Of a stretch of DNA of 33,522 nucleotides, positions 27,125 through 33,522 are shown piece by piece (the first letter of the stretch is position 1; each line of letters opens with the position of its first letter). Origin of the DNA: Sedimentisphaerales bacterium (lineage in GTDB: Bacteria; Planctomycetota; Phycisphaerae; Sedimentisphaerales; Anaerobacaceae); contig JAFGPS010000136.1 of the NCBI GenBank assembly GCA_016936075.1, positions 1 through 33,522 on the forward strand, in the 5' to 3' direction. A model generated the notes under the pieces. It was not told the DNA's origin and searched no databases. It saw only the letters and a list, made by a program, of their open reading frames with translations. A program made the translations under genes and the position numbers.

Positions 27125-27544
27125 TTATCTTCTTTGCCGCAACCATTCATTTAAAGCATCGAATCTTTCTTTGTCTCGCTGCTTTATAGTAAGGTTATCA
27201 ATAGTGTGATATTTTCTTAAAACTGAAAACGTATATTTCTCTGATTCGACCTTATAAACTATGGTAATATATGAGTTGTCATAATCGTAAAAAAAAGTTT
27301 GCTCAAACTCAGGATTATTCTCTTTCGGACTTCCCGCTATTCCTGTTATCTGGCGTACTGATTCCCTGTCCATTCCGACTTGTATTTTGTCGAAGTATGC
27401 TTTTATTGTCAAAGGATCGGAATTGCTTTTGTTTTGTAAAGCCTCATTTGCTTCCTTACTAATAGGTTCAGAAGATTTGTTGCAGCCTGCACATACTACA
27501 AATATTGCCCATGTCGCCAGAAATAATAGTTGTTTAGTATTCAC
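27125..27544 (-). CDS. Small lipoprotein, SmpA/BamE-like fold
   Basis: A 139-residue putative lipoprotein. It starts at a GTG with AGAGGAA upstream. Residues 1-20 are a signal peptide ending in Cys-Ala-Gly-Cys, with Cys21 as the lipidated residue; the -3 position is not the usual Leu. The mature part contains Ile-Gln-Val-Gly-Met-Asp-Arg-Glu-Ser-Val-Arg (about 54-64), the hallmark of SmpA/OmlA (BamE-like) domains, followed by a Tyr-rich strand region. It is convergent with the giant M56 gene, with 101 nt between stops, and monocistronic as far as seen. Membrane attachment is likely; the precise role is not known. Confidence 0.78.
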   Translation of the reverse strand: MNTKQLLFLATWAIFVVCAGCNKSSEPISKEANEALQNKSNSDPLTIKAYFDKIQVGMDRESVRQITGIAGSPKENNPEFEQTFFYDYDNSYITIVYKVESEKYTFSVLRKYHTIDNLTIKQRDKERFDALNEWLRQRR

Positions 27545-28027
27545 TATTTATGTTCCTCTTATGTATATATTAAAACCCATATTCTTTAATAAGGATATTA
27601 TACTATGCGGCTATCCGATAGTTATGTAAATTACTTGTAAAAAATCCCCTGTGAAATGATTTAAGGCAGTATCAGCTTTTAGTTACTGCTTCTGTTTATG
27701 CTGCGCTGAAATAATTTGCCACCTCATATATTTCATCATATACTTACAATTGTAAAATGTGTTTAAGCAAATTTAGGACCGAACAGGGTTAAAGGTGTCC
27801 CAAGATTAAGCCATATCTGAGATTATTTTTTCTTGCTCAAAATTGATTGTGCTTTTATAATTCTCAATAGAGATTTAGGTAACTTTAGATTCTGCAACGG
27901 TGTGATTTGTACTTAATTGTATTATAAAAAAAGCTTGGGATATTCTATAGAGATCATTATTCACACTGCAAAACAAAGGAAAAGTAAATCTGTTTTAACA
28001 AATTGAAGCATGTGAGATAGTAATTTT
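27545..28027. other. Gene-free stretch before the kinase gene
   Basis: About 480 nt, AT-rich, between the divergently oriented lipoprotein and kinase genes. No ORF with a convincing ribosome site, no RNA gene and no strong hairpin were seen. It must contain both promoters, but no clear -35/-10 pair stands out. Confidence 0.5.
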
Positions 28028-29416
28028 ATGGTAGATTTAAAAGATTTAAAATATGTAGCTCCTAAAGGAGAAGGCTACTTCTGTATTGTAAAACAATACA
28101 TTGATGAAAATATTGGGAAGCATTATGCATTAAAAGAATTAAAAAAGAAACATTATGCAAACAATGAATATCGCTATCGATTTATAAGAGAAATAAAAAT
28201 ACTAAAAGAATTGCACGGCTGTAACAATATCGTTCGACTTATAAATTATGGAAATGATGTCGACAAGCAAAAACTATGGTATCTAATGCCATTTGCTAAA
28301 TACAATTTATATGATTATATCAAAAAGAAAAATAGAATACTAACTCAATGTGATAGGTATGATATGGTTGAACAAATCATATATGCGATAAAATATGCTC
28401 ATAAAAGGAATATATTGCATCGTGATATCTCACCAAACAACGTATTGATATATTTTAGAAATGGAAAACCTATTATCAAAGTGACAGATTTTGGTCTCGG
28501 TAAGGATACGAAATCATTGACATATTACACTGGGTCTAGCGTGTCAGGATATGGACAGATATTATATGTTTCACCTGAACAAAAAATAAAACTAAAAGAC
28601 GCAACTATTAAAAGTGACATCTATTCGCTTGGTGAATTAGTTTATTTTGTGTTTACAGGAAAAGATCCAGACAATAAAAAACCTTTTGAATTATTTTCTC
28701 TAACCGAAAAAGCCACAGAAGAAAATCCCGAGGATAGATATAAAGATATATTAGAGTTTGAAAAACATTTTATGGCATTGAAAGAATTGCATATTAATCA
28801 GGAGATTCCTATTGAGCATATTACTTTGCGAGAAGTAATAGAATCTGGCGAAAAGATTGACATAGTGAAACTTCACGAATTATTAGTTAAAGGAAAATAC
28901 ATAGATCATGTTTATCATGATTATATTTCACCTATTAATACTTATTTGCTTTCAAAAAACAATCTATCCAACTACTACAAAGCTGTCGGAAATGGAATTC
29001 GTGATTTTGCAAAAACATATTCTGATAGACTGGATGAATGTTATCAAACTATTCGTTGGCCATTTTCTTCTATGAATACTTTCGGACGATTGCTAAAGGA
29101 TATTATTCAAACTGTTTCGGATGATGAAACAAGATTGATTTGCCTGAAACAACTATGGTATTTAGCATTTGGAGCTGACCAGTGGGATGTCCAAAAAATT
29201 ATTAAAGAAGTATTAAATAAAAAATATATTACGCAAGAAATAGAAACTCAGTTTTCTGAATATATTATTAATTCTGAAATAGAGGTTGATATGAGTCACT
29301 TTGGAAATGTACCACTTCCTATAATTGTGAAACTTGGAATTATTAAAAGTAACGAAAATGCAAATAAAAAGAAAGTAAAACGAAATAAAACCATAAAAGA
29401 AGTAAATGAAGATTGA
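28028..29416 (+). CDS. Soluble Ser/Thr protein kinase with helical C-terminal region
   Basis: A 462-residue eukaryotic-type kinase. Gly-rich loop Lys-Gly-Glu-Gly-Tyr-Phe-Cys-Ile-Val (13-21), ATP-binding Lys36 in Ala-Leu-Lys, Glu55 of helix C, catalytic His131-Arg-Asp133 with Asn138, Asp154-Phe-Gly and a Ser-Pro-Glu in place of Ala-Pro-Glu are all present, so it should be active. Residues about 255-462 are helical without recognised domain. There is no membrane segment or PASTA-type sensor, unlike most bacterial kinases of this class, so it acts in the cytoplasm. The gene is clearly AT-richer than its neighbours and has a weak ribosome site, hinting at transfer. 172 nt downstream is a proteasome-like hydrolase gene on the same strand. 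The substrate is unknown; a role in defence is only a possibility. Confidence 0.92.
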   Translation: MVDLKDLKYVAPKGEGYFCIVKQYIDENIGKHYALKELKKKHYANNEYRYRFIREIKILKELHGCNNIVRLINYGNDVDKQKLWYLMPFAKYNLYDYIKKKNRILTQCDRYDMVEQIIYAIKYAHKRNILHRDISPNNVLIYFRNGKPIIKVTDFGLGKDTKSLTYYTGSSVSGYGQILYVSPEQKIKLKDATIKSDIYSLGELVYFVFTGKDPDNKKPFELFSLTEKATEENPEDRYKDILEFEKHFMALKELHINQEIPIEHITLREVIESGEKIDIVKLHELLVKGKYIDHVYHDYISPINTYLLSKNNLSNYYKAVGNGIRDFAKTYSDRLDECYQTIRWPFSSMNTFGRLLKDIIQTVSDDETRLICLKQLWYLAFGADQWDVQKIIKEVLNKKYITQEIETQFSEYIINSEIEVDMSHFGNVPLPIIVKLGIIKSNENANKKKVKRNKTIKEVNED

Positions 29417-29588
29417 ATTTGTTAGAGATGCTTTCAATTCATATACTTAGATCATGGATAATAAGTTATTAAAAAATGAAAATGCATACTTAAGTAGAAA
29501 AGGACTGGATATAATAATACACATAAACAATATTTCTATTATTTTTTAAAAACGCTTATAAATGAACTCATATTTTGGAGGTACATCA

Positions 29589-30374
29589 ATGACGTGGATT
29601 GTAGGGGCATCTACACTGTTTGGTTATGGCGCTGTCATTTCCGATGTTCAAGTCAGTGATATCACTTCAGGTCTTAGAATGGACGTCCTTCAGAAAGCAT
29701 ATCCGGTCGGCAAGTATATTGTTGCTGGATTTGCTGGCGATGTTTATCCTGGTTTCATTCTTTTACAAAGTCTATCGAGATTCCTTAATTCTCCGTCACC
29801 TGCCGATGATGAATGTTGGGATCCCGAATGGGTCGCCGAAAATTGGCCCAACGAGGCACGAAGAGTCTACCAGCAAATGGGAGAAGGTATACAGTTTCAG
29901 GGAACTGATATCTTAATGATGGGTCTTAAGGCAACTGGAAATCAAGAAAAACGAGTCATGGGTGACGCTATTGGGCACTTGACTGTCTTTCGTAGCCCTA
30001 ATTTTTTGCCTGAGTCAGAACAGGGAGGAAGAAAGGCGATGAGCATAGGCTGCGGTGCTAATGTAACAAAGTACACCACCAAGTTGGAGGAGTTGATGCT
30101 TGACAAAGACCTGTCATATATGAAAGGAGAAGTTTACAATCCTGGCGGCTACGCTAAAAGGATAGCAGAAACTCTAGCATGGTTGGTCCAGAAGAATCCG
30201 GAGGATGGGATAAGTGAGCAATTTCAATTATTCATTATACGAATGGGTGAAATTAAGTATTGGTATCCACCTGGCATACCTAAGCTTGCACAAAGTTGGA
30301 CTGATCTAGTCCCAATGCTTAAGGAATACATTAATCCTCAGTCGCTGGTGGCCAGCAGGAAAACTATGTGCTGA
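29589..30374 (+). CDS. Proteasome-like Ntn hydrolase
   Basis: A 261-residue protein whose N-terminal half resembles 20S-proteasome/HslV-type N-terminal nucleophile hydrolases. After Met1 comes Thr2, the candidate nucleophile once Met is removed; Asp19 and Lys36 fall at nearly the spacing of the Thr1/Asp17/Lys33 set (each one further along), and Lys-Ala-Tyr-Pro-Val-Gly-Lys-Tyr-Ile-Val-Ala-Gly-Phe-Ala-Gly-Asp fits the strand that follows. The ATG at 29589 is chosen because GGAGG is 7 nt before it and because it places Thr at position 2; an ATG at 29562 would not. No signal peptide. Downstream of a kinase, followed by a DUF3788 remnant. The family assignment is by motif only; the substrate is unknown. 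Confidence 0.7.
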   Translation: MTWIVGASTLFGYGAVISDVQVSDITSGLRMDVLQKAYPVGKYIVAGFAGDVYPGFILLQSLSRFLNSPSPADDECWDPEWVAENWPNEARRVYQQMGEGIQFQGTDILMMGLKATGNQEKRVMGDAIGHLTVFRSPNFLPESEQGGRKAMSIGCGANVTKYTTKLEELMLDKDLSYMKGEVYNPGGYAKRIAETLAWLVQKNPEDGISEQFQLFIIRMGEIKYWYPPGIPKLAQSWTDLVPMLKEYINPQSLVASRKTMC

Positions 30375-30459
30375 TTAAAGTTATCCACACCTATCCTATA
30401 TGGTGCGTAATTTACGATAAGTTGTGTTTTATAATAATAAGTTTTGATTGAGGATTCTT

Positions 30460-30881
30460 ATGGATAAGCCGTGTACTAATGATAAAGATGAATTTCCTGA
30501 TGATGAGGTTTTGAGCCGCTATCTTGGGAAGGTAAAAACGGTATGGGATTCGTTTATGGATTTTCTTAAAGATGAGTATCCTTCATTTACCGGCGAATGG
30601 CGTTACTATAACGATGGAAAGAGCTGGCTGTACAAGCTGACTAAAAAGAAAAAACTATATGCTGGATTTCCGTTTGGCATAATATGTTTAAGACTACTTT
30701 TTATTTTCCTGACAAGGCCGAAGATTTAATAACAAATAGTAAACTAAAGAAAGAGTACATCGACAAGTTTGTTAGCGGCAAAAGATACGGAAATACAAGA
30801 GGACTAACCGTAGAAATTAGAAAACCAACGGATTTGGCTACAACAAAAAACCTGATAGAAATTAAGGAACAGCTTAAATAA
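30460..30881 (+). pseudogene. DUF3788 family protein, frameshifted
   Basis: Two overlapping frames together give one DUF3788-like protein of about 140 residues. The first (from ATG 30460, GAGG 6 nt upstream) runs through Ser-Trp-Leu-Tyr-Lys-Leu-Thr-Lys-Lys-Lys-Lys; the second continues with Thr-Ile-Cys-Trp-Ile-Ser-Val-Trp-His-Asn and then Phe-Lys-Thr-Thr-Phe-Tyr-Phe-Pro to the stop at 30881. The shift lies in the run of six A at 30649-30654; adding one A (or a -1 ribosomal slip) joins them. The simplest reading is a recent single-base deletion or a sequencing error in the homopolymer. DUF3788 has no well-established function. Confidence 0.75.
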
Positions 30882-31013
30882 AAATTGTGTCCGCAGAACA
30901 TTTTTTATATGAATCCCGTACATAAGAACCTTTGTCACCAAATGTATCTTTGACATCTATTACATTTTCGACAGAGGCTTAAAGTCGCGCTATATAAGTT
31001 TGCGGGTCTTTGG

Positions 31014-31829
31014 TTATTTTTTGTTTTTAGAGCTGCTGAAAATATTTTCCAGTTTTAATGCTTTCGGGCCGCAGTTTGTGCATTCGAGGCAACGCACGCA
31101 GCGAAGGTCATTCGGGCTTTTTTCTGGTTCTATGCCGTATTCACATAGCTTGTGACATCGTTTACAGTCTGTGCATTTTTCAATATTGAATTTCAGGAAG
31201 AAAGCGGATACACGATTGAATAGGGAAAAAATCGCTCCGAGCGGGCATAATATTCTGCACCAGGGACGTTTTATAAAAAAGATTGCAATTAAGAATAAAA
31301 TGAGAATTCCCAGTTTAATCGCATTCGGCCATACAACCGGCTGGCCGGAAGTTGCCTGGCTAATCATAGTTGGAACGGCGGCTTCAATTGCACCGGCTGG
31401 GCAAATTCGGCATATAAAAAGAAAATGTTCTTCACCGAAGAAATATGGCACTGCCAATACCGTAACAATCAAAATTATATAGCGGAAGTATGATGTGAAC
31501 TTTGGTAAATCGTATTTTGGTGTCGGGACTTTACTAACCAAATCCTGCAGGAATCCGAAAGGGCACACCCAGCCGCAGATTAACGTTCCGAATAATGCAC
31601 CTATGGTTATTAGAAGGCCAATAGCAACAAATGGAAAAAGATGAAGGGCTCCGAATTGGGCGATAACTCCGATAGGGCAGGCGAAAGTCGAAAGGGGACA
31701 CGCATAGCAATGAAATACAGGCGAGCACATAGAATGATAACGCAAACCCAATGGATCCAACCAAACGACAAGAAACGCCGTTTGTATCCACATTCGCCAG
31801 CCAACTAATTTTGCAGATAGATTCTTCAA
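31014..31829 (-). CDS. NapH-like membrane polyferredoxin (4Fe-4S)
   Basis: A 271-residue integral membrane iron-sulfur protein of the NapH/NosR C-terminal type, which passes electrons across or along the inner membrane. Several hydrophobic helices alternate with cysteine motifs: Cys85-Gly-Trp-Val-Cys89-Pro, Cys140-Arg-Ile-Cys143-Pro, Cys191-Arg-Ile-Leu-Cys195-Pro, and two C-terminal ferredoxin sets, Cys219/222/225/229 and Cys244/247/250/253. The start is uncertain: a TTG at 31829 without clear ribosome site is used, and Met13 is possible. It lies 36 nt downstream of a small membrane protein gene that may end in selenocysteine, so the two probably form an operon handling electrons in the envelope. 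The electron acceptor is unknown. Confidence 0.88.
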   Translation of the reverse strand: MKNLSAKLVGWRMWIQTAFLVVWLDPLGLRYHSMCSPVFHCYACPLSTFACPIGVIAQFGALHLFPFVAIGLLITIGALFGTLICGWVCPFGFLQDLVSKVPTPKYDLPKFTSYFRYIILIVTVLAVPYFFGEEHFLFICRICPAGAIEAAVPTMISQATSGQPVVWPNAIKLGILILFLIAIFFIKRPWCRILCPLGAIFSLFNRVSAFFLKFNIEKCTDCKRCHKLCEYGIEPEKSPNDLRCVRCLECTNCGPKALKLENIFSSSKNKK

Positions 31830-31840
31830 TGTATTTTTGT

Positions 31841-31859
31841 GACCATGGACACCATAGTC
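31841..31859 (-). promoter_or_regulatory. SECIS-like hairpin after UGA of small membrane protein
   Basis: On the minus strand, an 8-bp stem GACTATGG / CCATGGTC (one T-G pair) with loop TGT. The stem starts 15 nt and the loop 23 nt after the UGA at 31877-31875, within the bacterial SECIS range, and a G is in the second loop position. It lies just past the next in-frame stop (TAA) and before the polyferredoxin gene, so it could alternatively act in translation of that gene. Confidence 0.55.
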
Positions 31860-31865
31860 TTATAT

Positions 31866-32126
31866 TTAATTACCTCAGGTAGCACAGGTTTCAGGTGGTT
31901 TTTCGCCTACAGCAAAGGTTTGGTTTATCCATCCAGACTCATCACGCATAAGACCACCGATAGAAGCCAGTTTAATCAATTCACGTTCGTTTTTTGCCAT
32001 GACTATTTCAATATTATCTTCCTGTGCCAAAATGTCTGTAGAATGGAAGAGGGAGCCGTAGCATAACAAAGCTATGCCGAGCAGTATGAAAAGACAAACA
32101 AAGATAGTTTTTATGTGTTTTTTCAT
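31866..32126 (-). CDS. Small membrane-anchored protein, possible C-terminal Cys-x-x-Sec
   Basis: A short protein of unrecognised family: 83 residues to the UGA at 31877-31875, or 86 if UGA is selenocysteine. An N-terminal hydrophobic segment (about 7-26) is a signal anchor or signal peptide. The rest includes Ala-Ser-Ile-Gly-Gly-Leu-Met-Arg-Asp-Glu and ends Glu-Thr-Cys-Ala-Thr, UGA, Gly-Asn, TAA, so readthrough gives Cys-Ala-Thr-Sec-Gly, the pattern of a thiol/selenol redox centre. A hairpin at SECIS distance follows and selC is 98 nt upstream on the same strand. TATAAT on the minus strand at 32146-32141 may be a -10 box. It lies directly before a NapH-like polyferredoxin. If UGA is a normal stop the protein ends at 31875. 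Confidence 0.6.
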
Positions 32127-32224
32127 TAAAAAACGTTCCGATTATAGTTAACTTGCCTTTATTACTGTATTTTCCGCAAATTTTATGTTTTTCGCAAATA
32201 AATTCTTTAAAATTGCGAAAAAAA

Positions 32225-32319
32225 TGGCGGAGGCGAATGGGAATCGAACCCACCCGAGACCTTCTCGGCCCCACACTGGTTTTGAAGACCAGGAGCACCA
32301 CCAGGCACCAGTCACCTCC
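32225..32319 (-). tRNA. selC: tRNA-Sec, anticodon UCA
   Basis: A 95-nt tRNA with all features of bacterial tRNA-Sec: 8-bp acceptor stem (GGAGGTGA with TCGCCTCC), a 6-pair D stem, anticodon loop CTTCAAA with anticodon UCA (plus-strand 32283-32285), a long variable arm with stem CCGAGA/TCTCGG, a 5-bp T stem with TTCGATT loop, discriminator G and encoded CCA. It is charged with serine, converted to selenocysteine and brought to UGA codons by SelB. Its presence implies the genome decodes UGA as selenocysteine; selA, selB and selD are not in the window. Confidence 0.97.
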
Positions 32320-32431
32320 GCAAAAGCTTCGGTTTTCTATATATACATCATATTACATCCTGCTCAAAAGGTCAATAACCTGACAAAATTAGTCGTTAGT
32401 CGCTTGTCGCTGGTATCTCGTTATTGGAATT

Positions 32432-32467
32432 GGCTTCTCGTCTCGGCGTAGTCCACAAGACGAAGCC
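32432..32467. repeat. Hairpin repeat near selC
   Basis: Arms GGCTTC-T-CGTCT and AGACGAAGCC pair over 10-11 bp with one bulged T around a 14-nt loop. It is GC-richer than its surroundings and lies in the non-coding region upstream of selC, so it is more likely a dispersed palindrome than a terminator, as no T run follows directly. Confidence 0.45.
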
Positions 32468-32535
32468 GGATGCTTCACAAGTACTCAGTACGAATCAATT
32501 GGGTTTGTTTTACATTTTATCTACCTCCAATTAGC

Positions 32536-32664
32536 ATTTCGGATTTAGTGTTTAGTGCTTTCCGCCGCAGGTGGGCGAATTGGCTTTGTTTTTTCATATT
32601 ATTAGATTTTCGGATTTCGGATTTAGTGTTTCCCGCCGCAGGCGGGCGGATTGGCTTTGTTTTT
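32536..32664. repeat. Tandem imperfect direct repeat, two copies
   Basis: Copy one is 32536-32593 and copy two 32614-32664. Both run ATTTCGGATTTAGTGTTT, then a CCGCCGCAGG-GGGCG segment, then ATTGGCTTTGTTTTT. The inner part (CCCGCC...GGCGGG in copy two) is itself a small inverted repeat. Confidence 0.7.
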
Positions 32665-32780
32665 CAAATCAAACCCAAATTTAGCGTGATTTTGCACTAA
32701 AATAAGCATATATTTTTGCGTTTTTTTGAGTTATTTTTCAAAATTTTGGCTTTTTTTTCATTATTTTTCGTTTTTTTTTG

Positions 32781-33166
32781 ACACTGATTTCACTGATTAC
32801 ACAGATTATTCACTACCACGACTCTGCCTGCCTTGGCGAAGTTTCTAACGAAGCCAGGTCATTCCCTCGCAGGCGGAAATCCAGTTTAGATATAACGAAA
32901 TCAAAAGCACCAATGAACACGAATAAACACTAATTATTTTCATGTCAAAAAATAAACATAACATACTATGTCCTTCGTGTATTTCGTGGTGATACATTTT
33001 TCATTTTATACTGTATTCTGTTTTGTGTATTCTGTTTTCTATTTAGTTATATATTATACAAACACATAGCCGAAAAGTCAAGAGAAATTAACCACTGATT
33101 TCGCGGATTTGCACGGATTATAAACTCTGCCTGCCATGGCGAAGTTTCAGCGAAACATGGTCATTC
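32781..33166. repeat. Direct repeat pair, about 80 nt each
   Basis: Copies at about 32781-32864 and 33091-33166. Each starts CACTGATTTC(A/G)C, passes through AGATTA or GGATTA, then ACTCTGCCTGCC(T/A)TGGCGAAGTTTC and ends GGTCATTC. They are imperfect and AT-flanked, the kind of dispersed non-coding sequence often repeated through a genome. Confidence 0.6.
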
Positions 33167-33224
33167 TGTTTACTGTATTCTGACTTCTGTATTATGATTT
33201 ATTTTATTGGCCAGCCGTATAATG

Positions 33225-33522
33225 CTACTTCACGATTAATCCCTTGTCTCGCAAGTACTCTTTTAATTCTTGTATGTCAATTATCTGAAAATGAAATACT
33301 GACGCTGCCAACAGAATTGTAGCACCTGCGTTAGCCGCTTGCCAGAAATGCTCCATTTCACCCGCTCCGCCCGATGCTACAATTTCCGCAGAACACGCCT
33401 CGGACATTAATTTAATAATGGGCAGGTCATAACCCGTCCGAGCGCCATCTCCAGCTTTGCTTGTAGGCAGTATCACGGCAACTCCAAAACCATCTGCTTT
33501 CTTTGCCCACTCCAGCGCATCG
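33225..33522 (-). CDS. hisF: HisF, imidazole glycerol phosphate synthase cyclase subunit, C-terminal part
   Basis: The last 98 codons of a gene that runs out of the window. HisF is a cytoplasmic TIM barrel that closes the imidazole ring in histidine synthesis, using ammonia from HisH. The fragment shows Asp-Ala-Leu-Glu-Trp-Ala-Lys, Thr-Gly-Tyr-Asp-Leu-Pro, the phosphate-binding Ala-Ser-Gly-Gly-Ala-Gly, Glu-His-Phe and Leu-Leu-Ala-Ala-Ser-Val-Phe-His-Phe. The usual Leu-x-Ser-Met-Asp-Arg-Asp-Gly-Thr loop instead reads Pro-Thr-Ser-Lys-Ala-Gly-Asp-Gly-Ala-Arg, so it belongs to a divergent branch. The open frame continues to the window edge without a start. Confidence 0.93.
   Translation of the reverse strand, partial: DALEWAKKADGFGVAVILPTSKAGDGARTGYDLPIIKLMSEACSAEIVASGGAGEMEHFWQAANAGATILLAASVFHFQIIDIQELKEYLRDKGLIVK

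Larger units (their letters stand above)
32320..33224. other. Non-coding, repeat-rich region between selC and hisF
   Basis: About 900 nt with no credible gene; the open frames here have no ribosome sites and no protein-like composition. It contains an 11-bp hairpin with one bulge (32432-32467, GGCTTC...GAAGCC), two families of imperfect direct repeats, long T tracts (32700-32780) and phrases typical of dispersed intergenic repeats. It appears to be a landing zone for small non-coding repeats. Confidence 0.6.

Noticed and set aside
30350..30420. UGA after Met-Cys at the end of the Ntn hydrolase as another selenocysteine
   Set aside because: No hairpin at a suitable distance and the extension has no sensible sequence.
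30649..30655. Programmed -1 frameshift at AAAAAAC
   Set aside because: The heptamer is not in the classic slippery phase (codons read AAA AAA CTA), and no stimulatory structure was seen; an indel is simpler.
30684..30881. Independent small gene
   Set aside because: It continues the DUF3788 sequence of the preceding frame after an A-run shift and lacks its own ribosome site.
32153..32451. Open frames across the tRNA-Sec gene
   Set aside because: They cover a clear tRNA and have no family resemblance.
32320..33224. CRISPR array
   Set aside because: The repeats are only two copies each, imperfect and irregularly spaced.

Overview
The window looks like a chromosomal segment of a low-GC bacterium, most likely a planctomycete or close relative (Phycisphaerae-like). 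This is inferred from the large secreted carboxypeptidase-regulatory-like proteins, the BlaI/M56 pair with an oversized periplasmic part, a DUF1573 protein and a HisF of a divergent type. No rRNA or marker phylogeny is available, so the assignment is tentative.

Layout. (1) 1-1821, minus: groEL followed by the first codons of groES, the reverse of the usual gene order. (2) 2496-5910, plus: a three-gene set: a Cys-rich secreted precursor with a Sec signal peptide plus a double-glycine-like leader, a membrane-anchored protein, and a secreted C39-type peptidase fused to DUF1573. A strong hairpin separates the precursor from the other two genes. (3) 6189-7691, plus: a secreted, membrane-anchored protein whose frame is interrupted by one UGA, with a bacterial SECIS-like hairpin just downstream. 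(4) 7844-20242, plus: four large secreted paralogues made of repeated carboxypeptidase-regulatory-like beta domains and a C-terminal thioredoxin-like module with an unusual Asp-Ile-Glu-Gln-Arg-Pro-Ser-Arg motif. (5) 20354-27023, plus: a BlaI-like repressor with a palindrome on its own promoter, followed by a 2069-residue M56 metallopeptidase carrying the same periplasmic modules. (6) 27125-30881: a small lipoprotein (minus), then an accessory-looking stretch with a soluble protein kinase, a proteasome-like Ntn hydrolase and a frameshifted DUF3788 gene. (7) 31014-32319, minus: tRNA-Sec (selC), a small membrane protein that appears to end in Cys-x-x-Sec, and a NapH-like polyferredoxin. (8) 32320-33224: non-coding, repeat-rich. 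(9) 33225-33522, minus: the 3' end of hisF.

How it fits together. The main result is a selenocysteine theme. selC lies in the window, and two genes have a UGA that reads sensibly as selenocysteine, each followed by a hairpin at SECIS-like distance with a G in the apical loop. A second theme is exported protein maturation and redox: a possible periplasmic double-glycine peptidase system, and a family of thioredoxin-fold proteins whose normal CxxC is replaced by a conserved non-CxxC motif, one of them fused to a BlaR1-type sensor protease. All functional statements are from reading the sequence; no database search was run.
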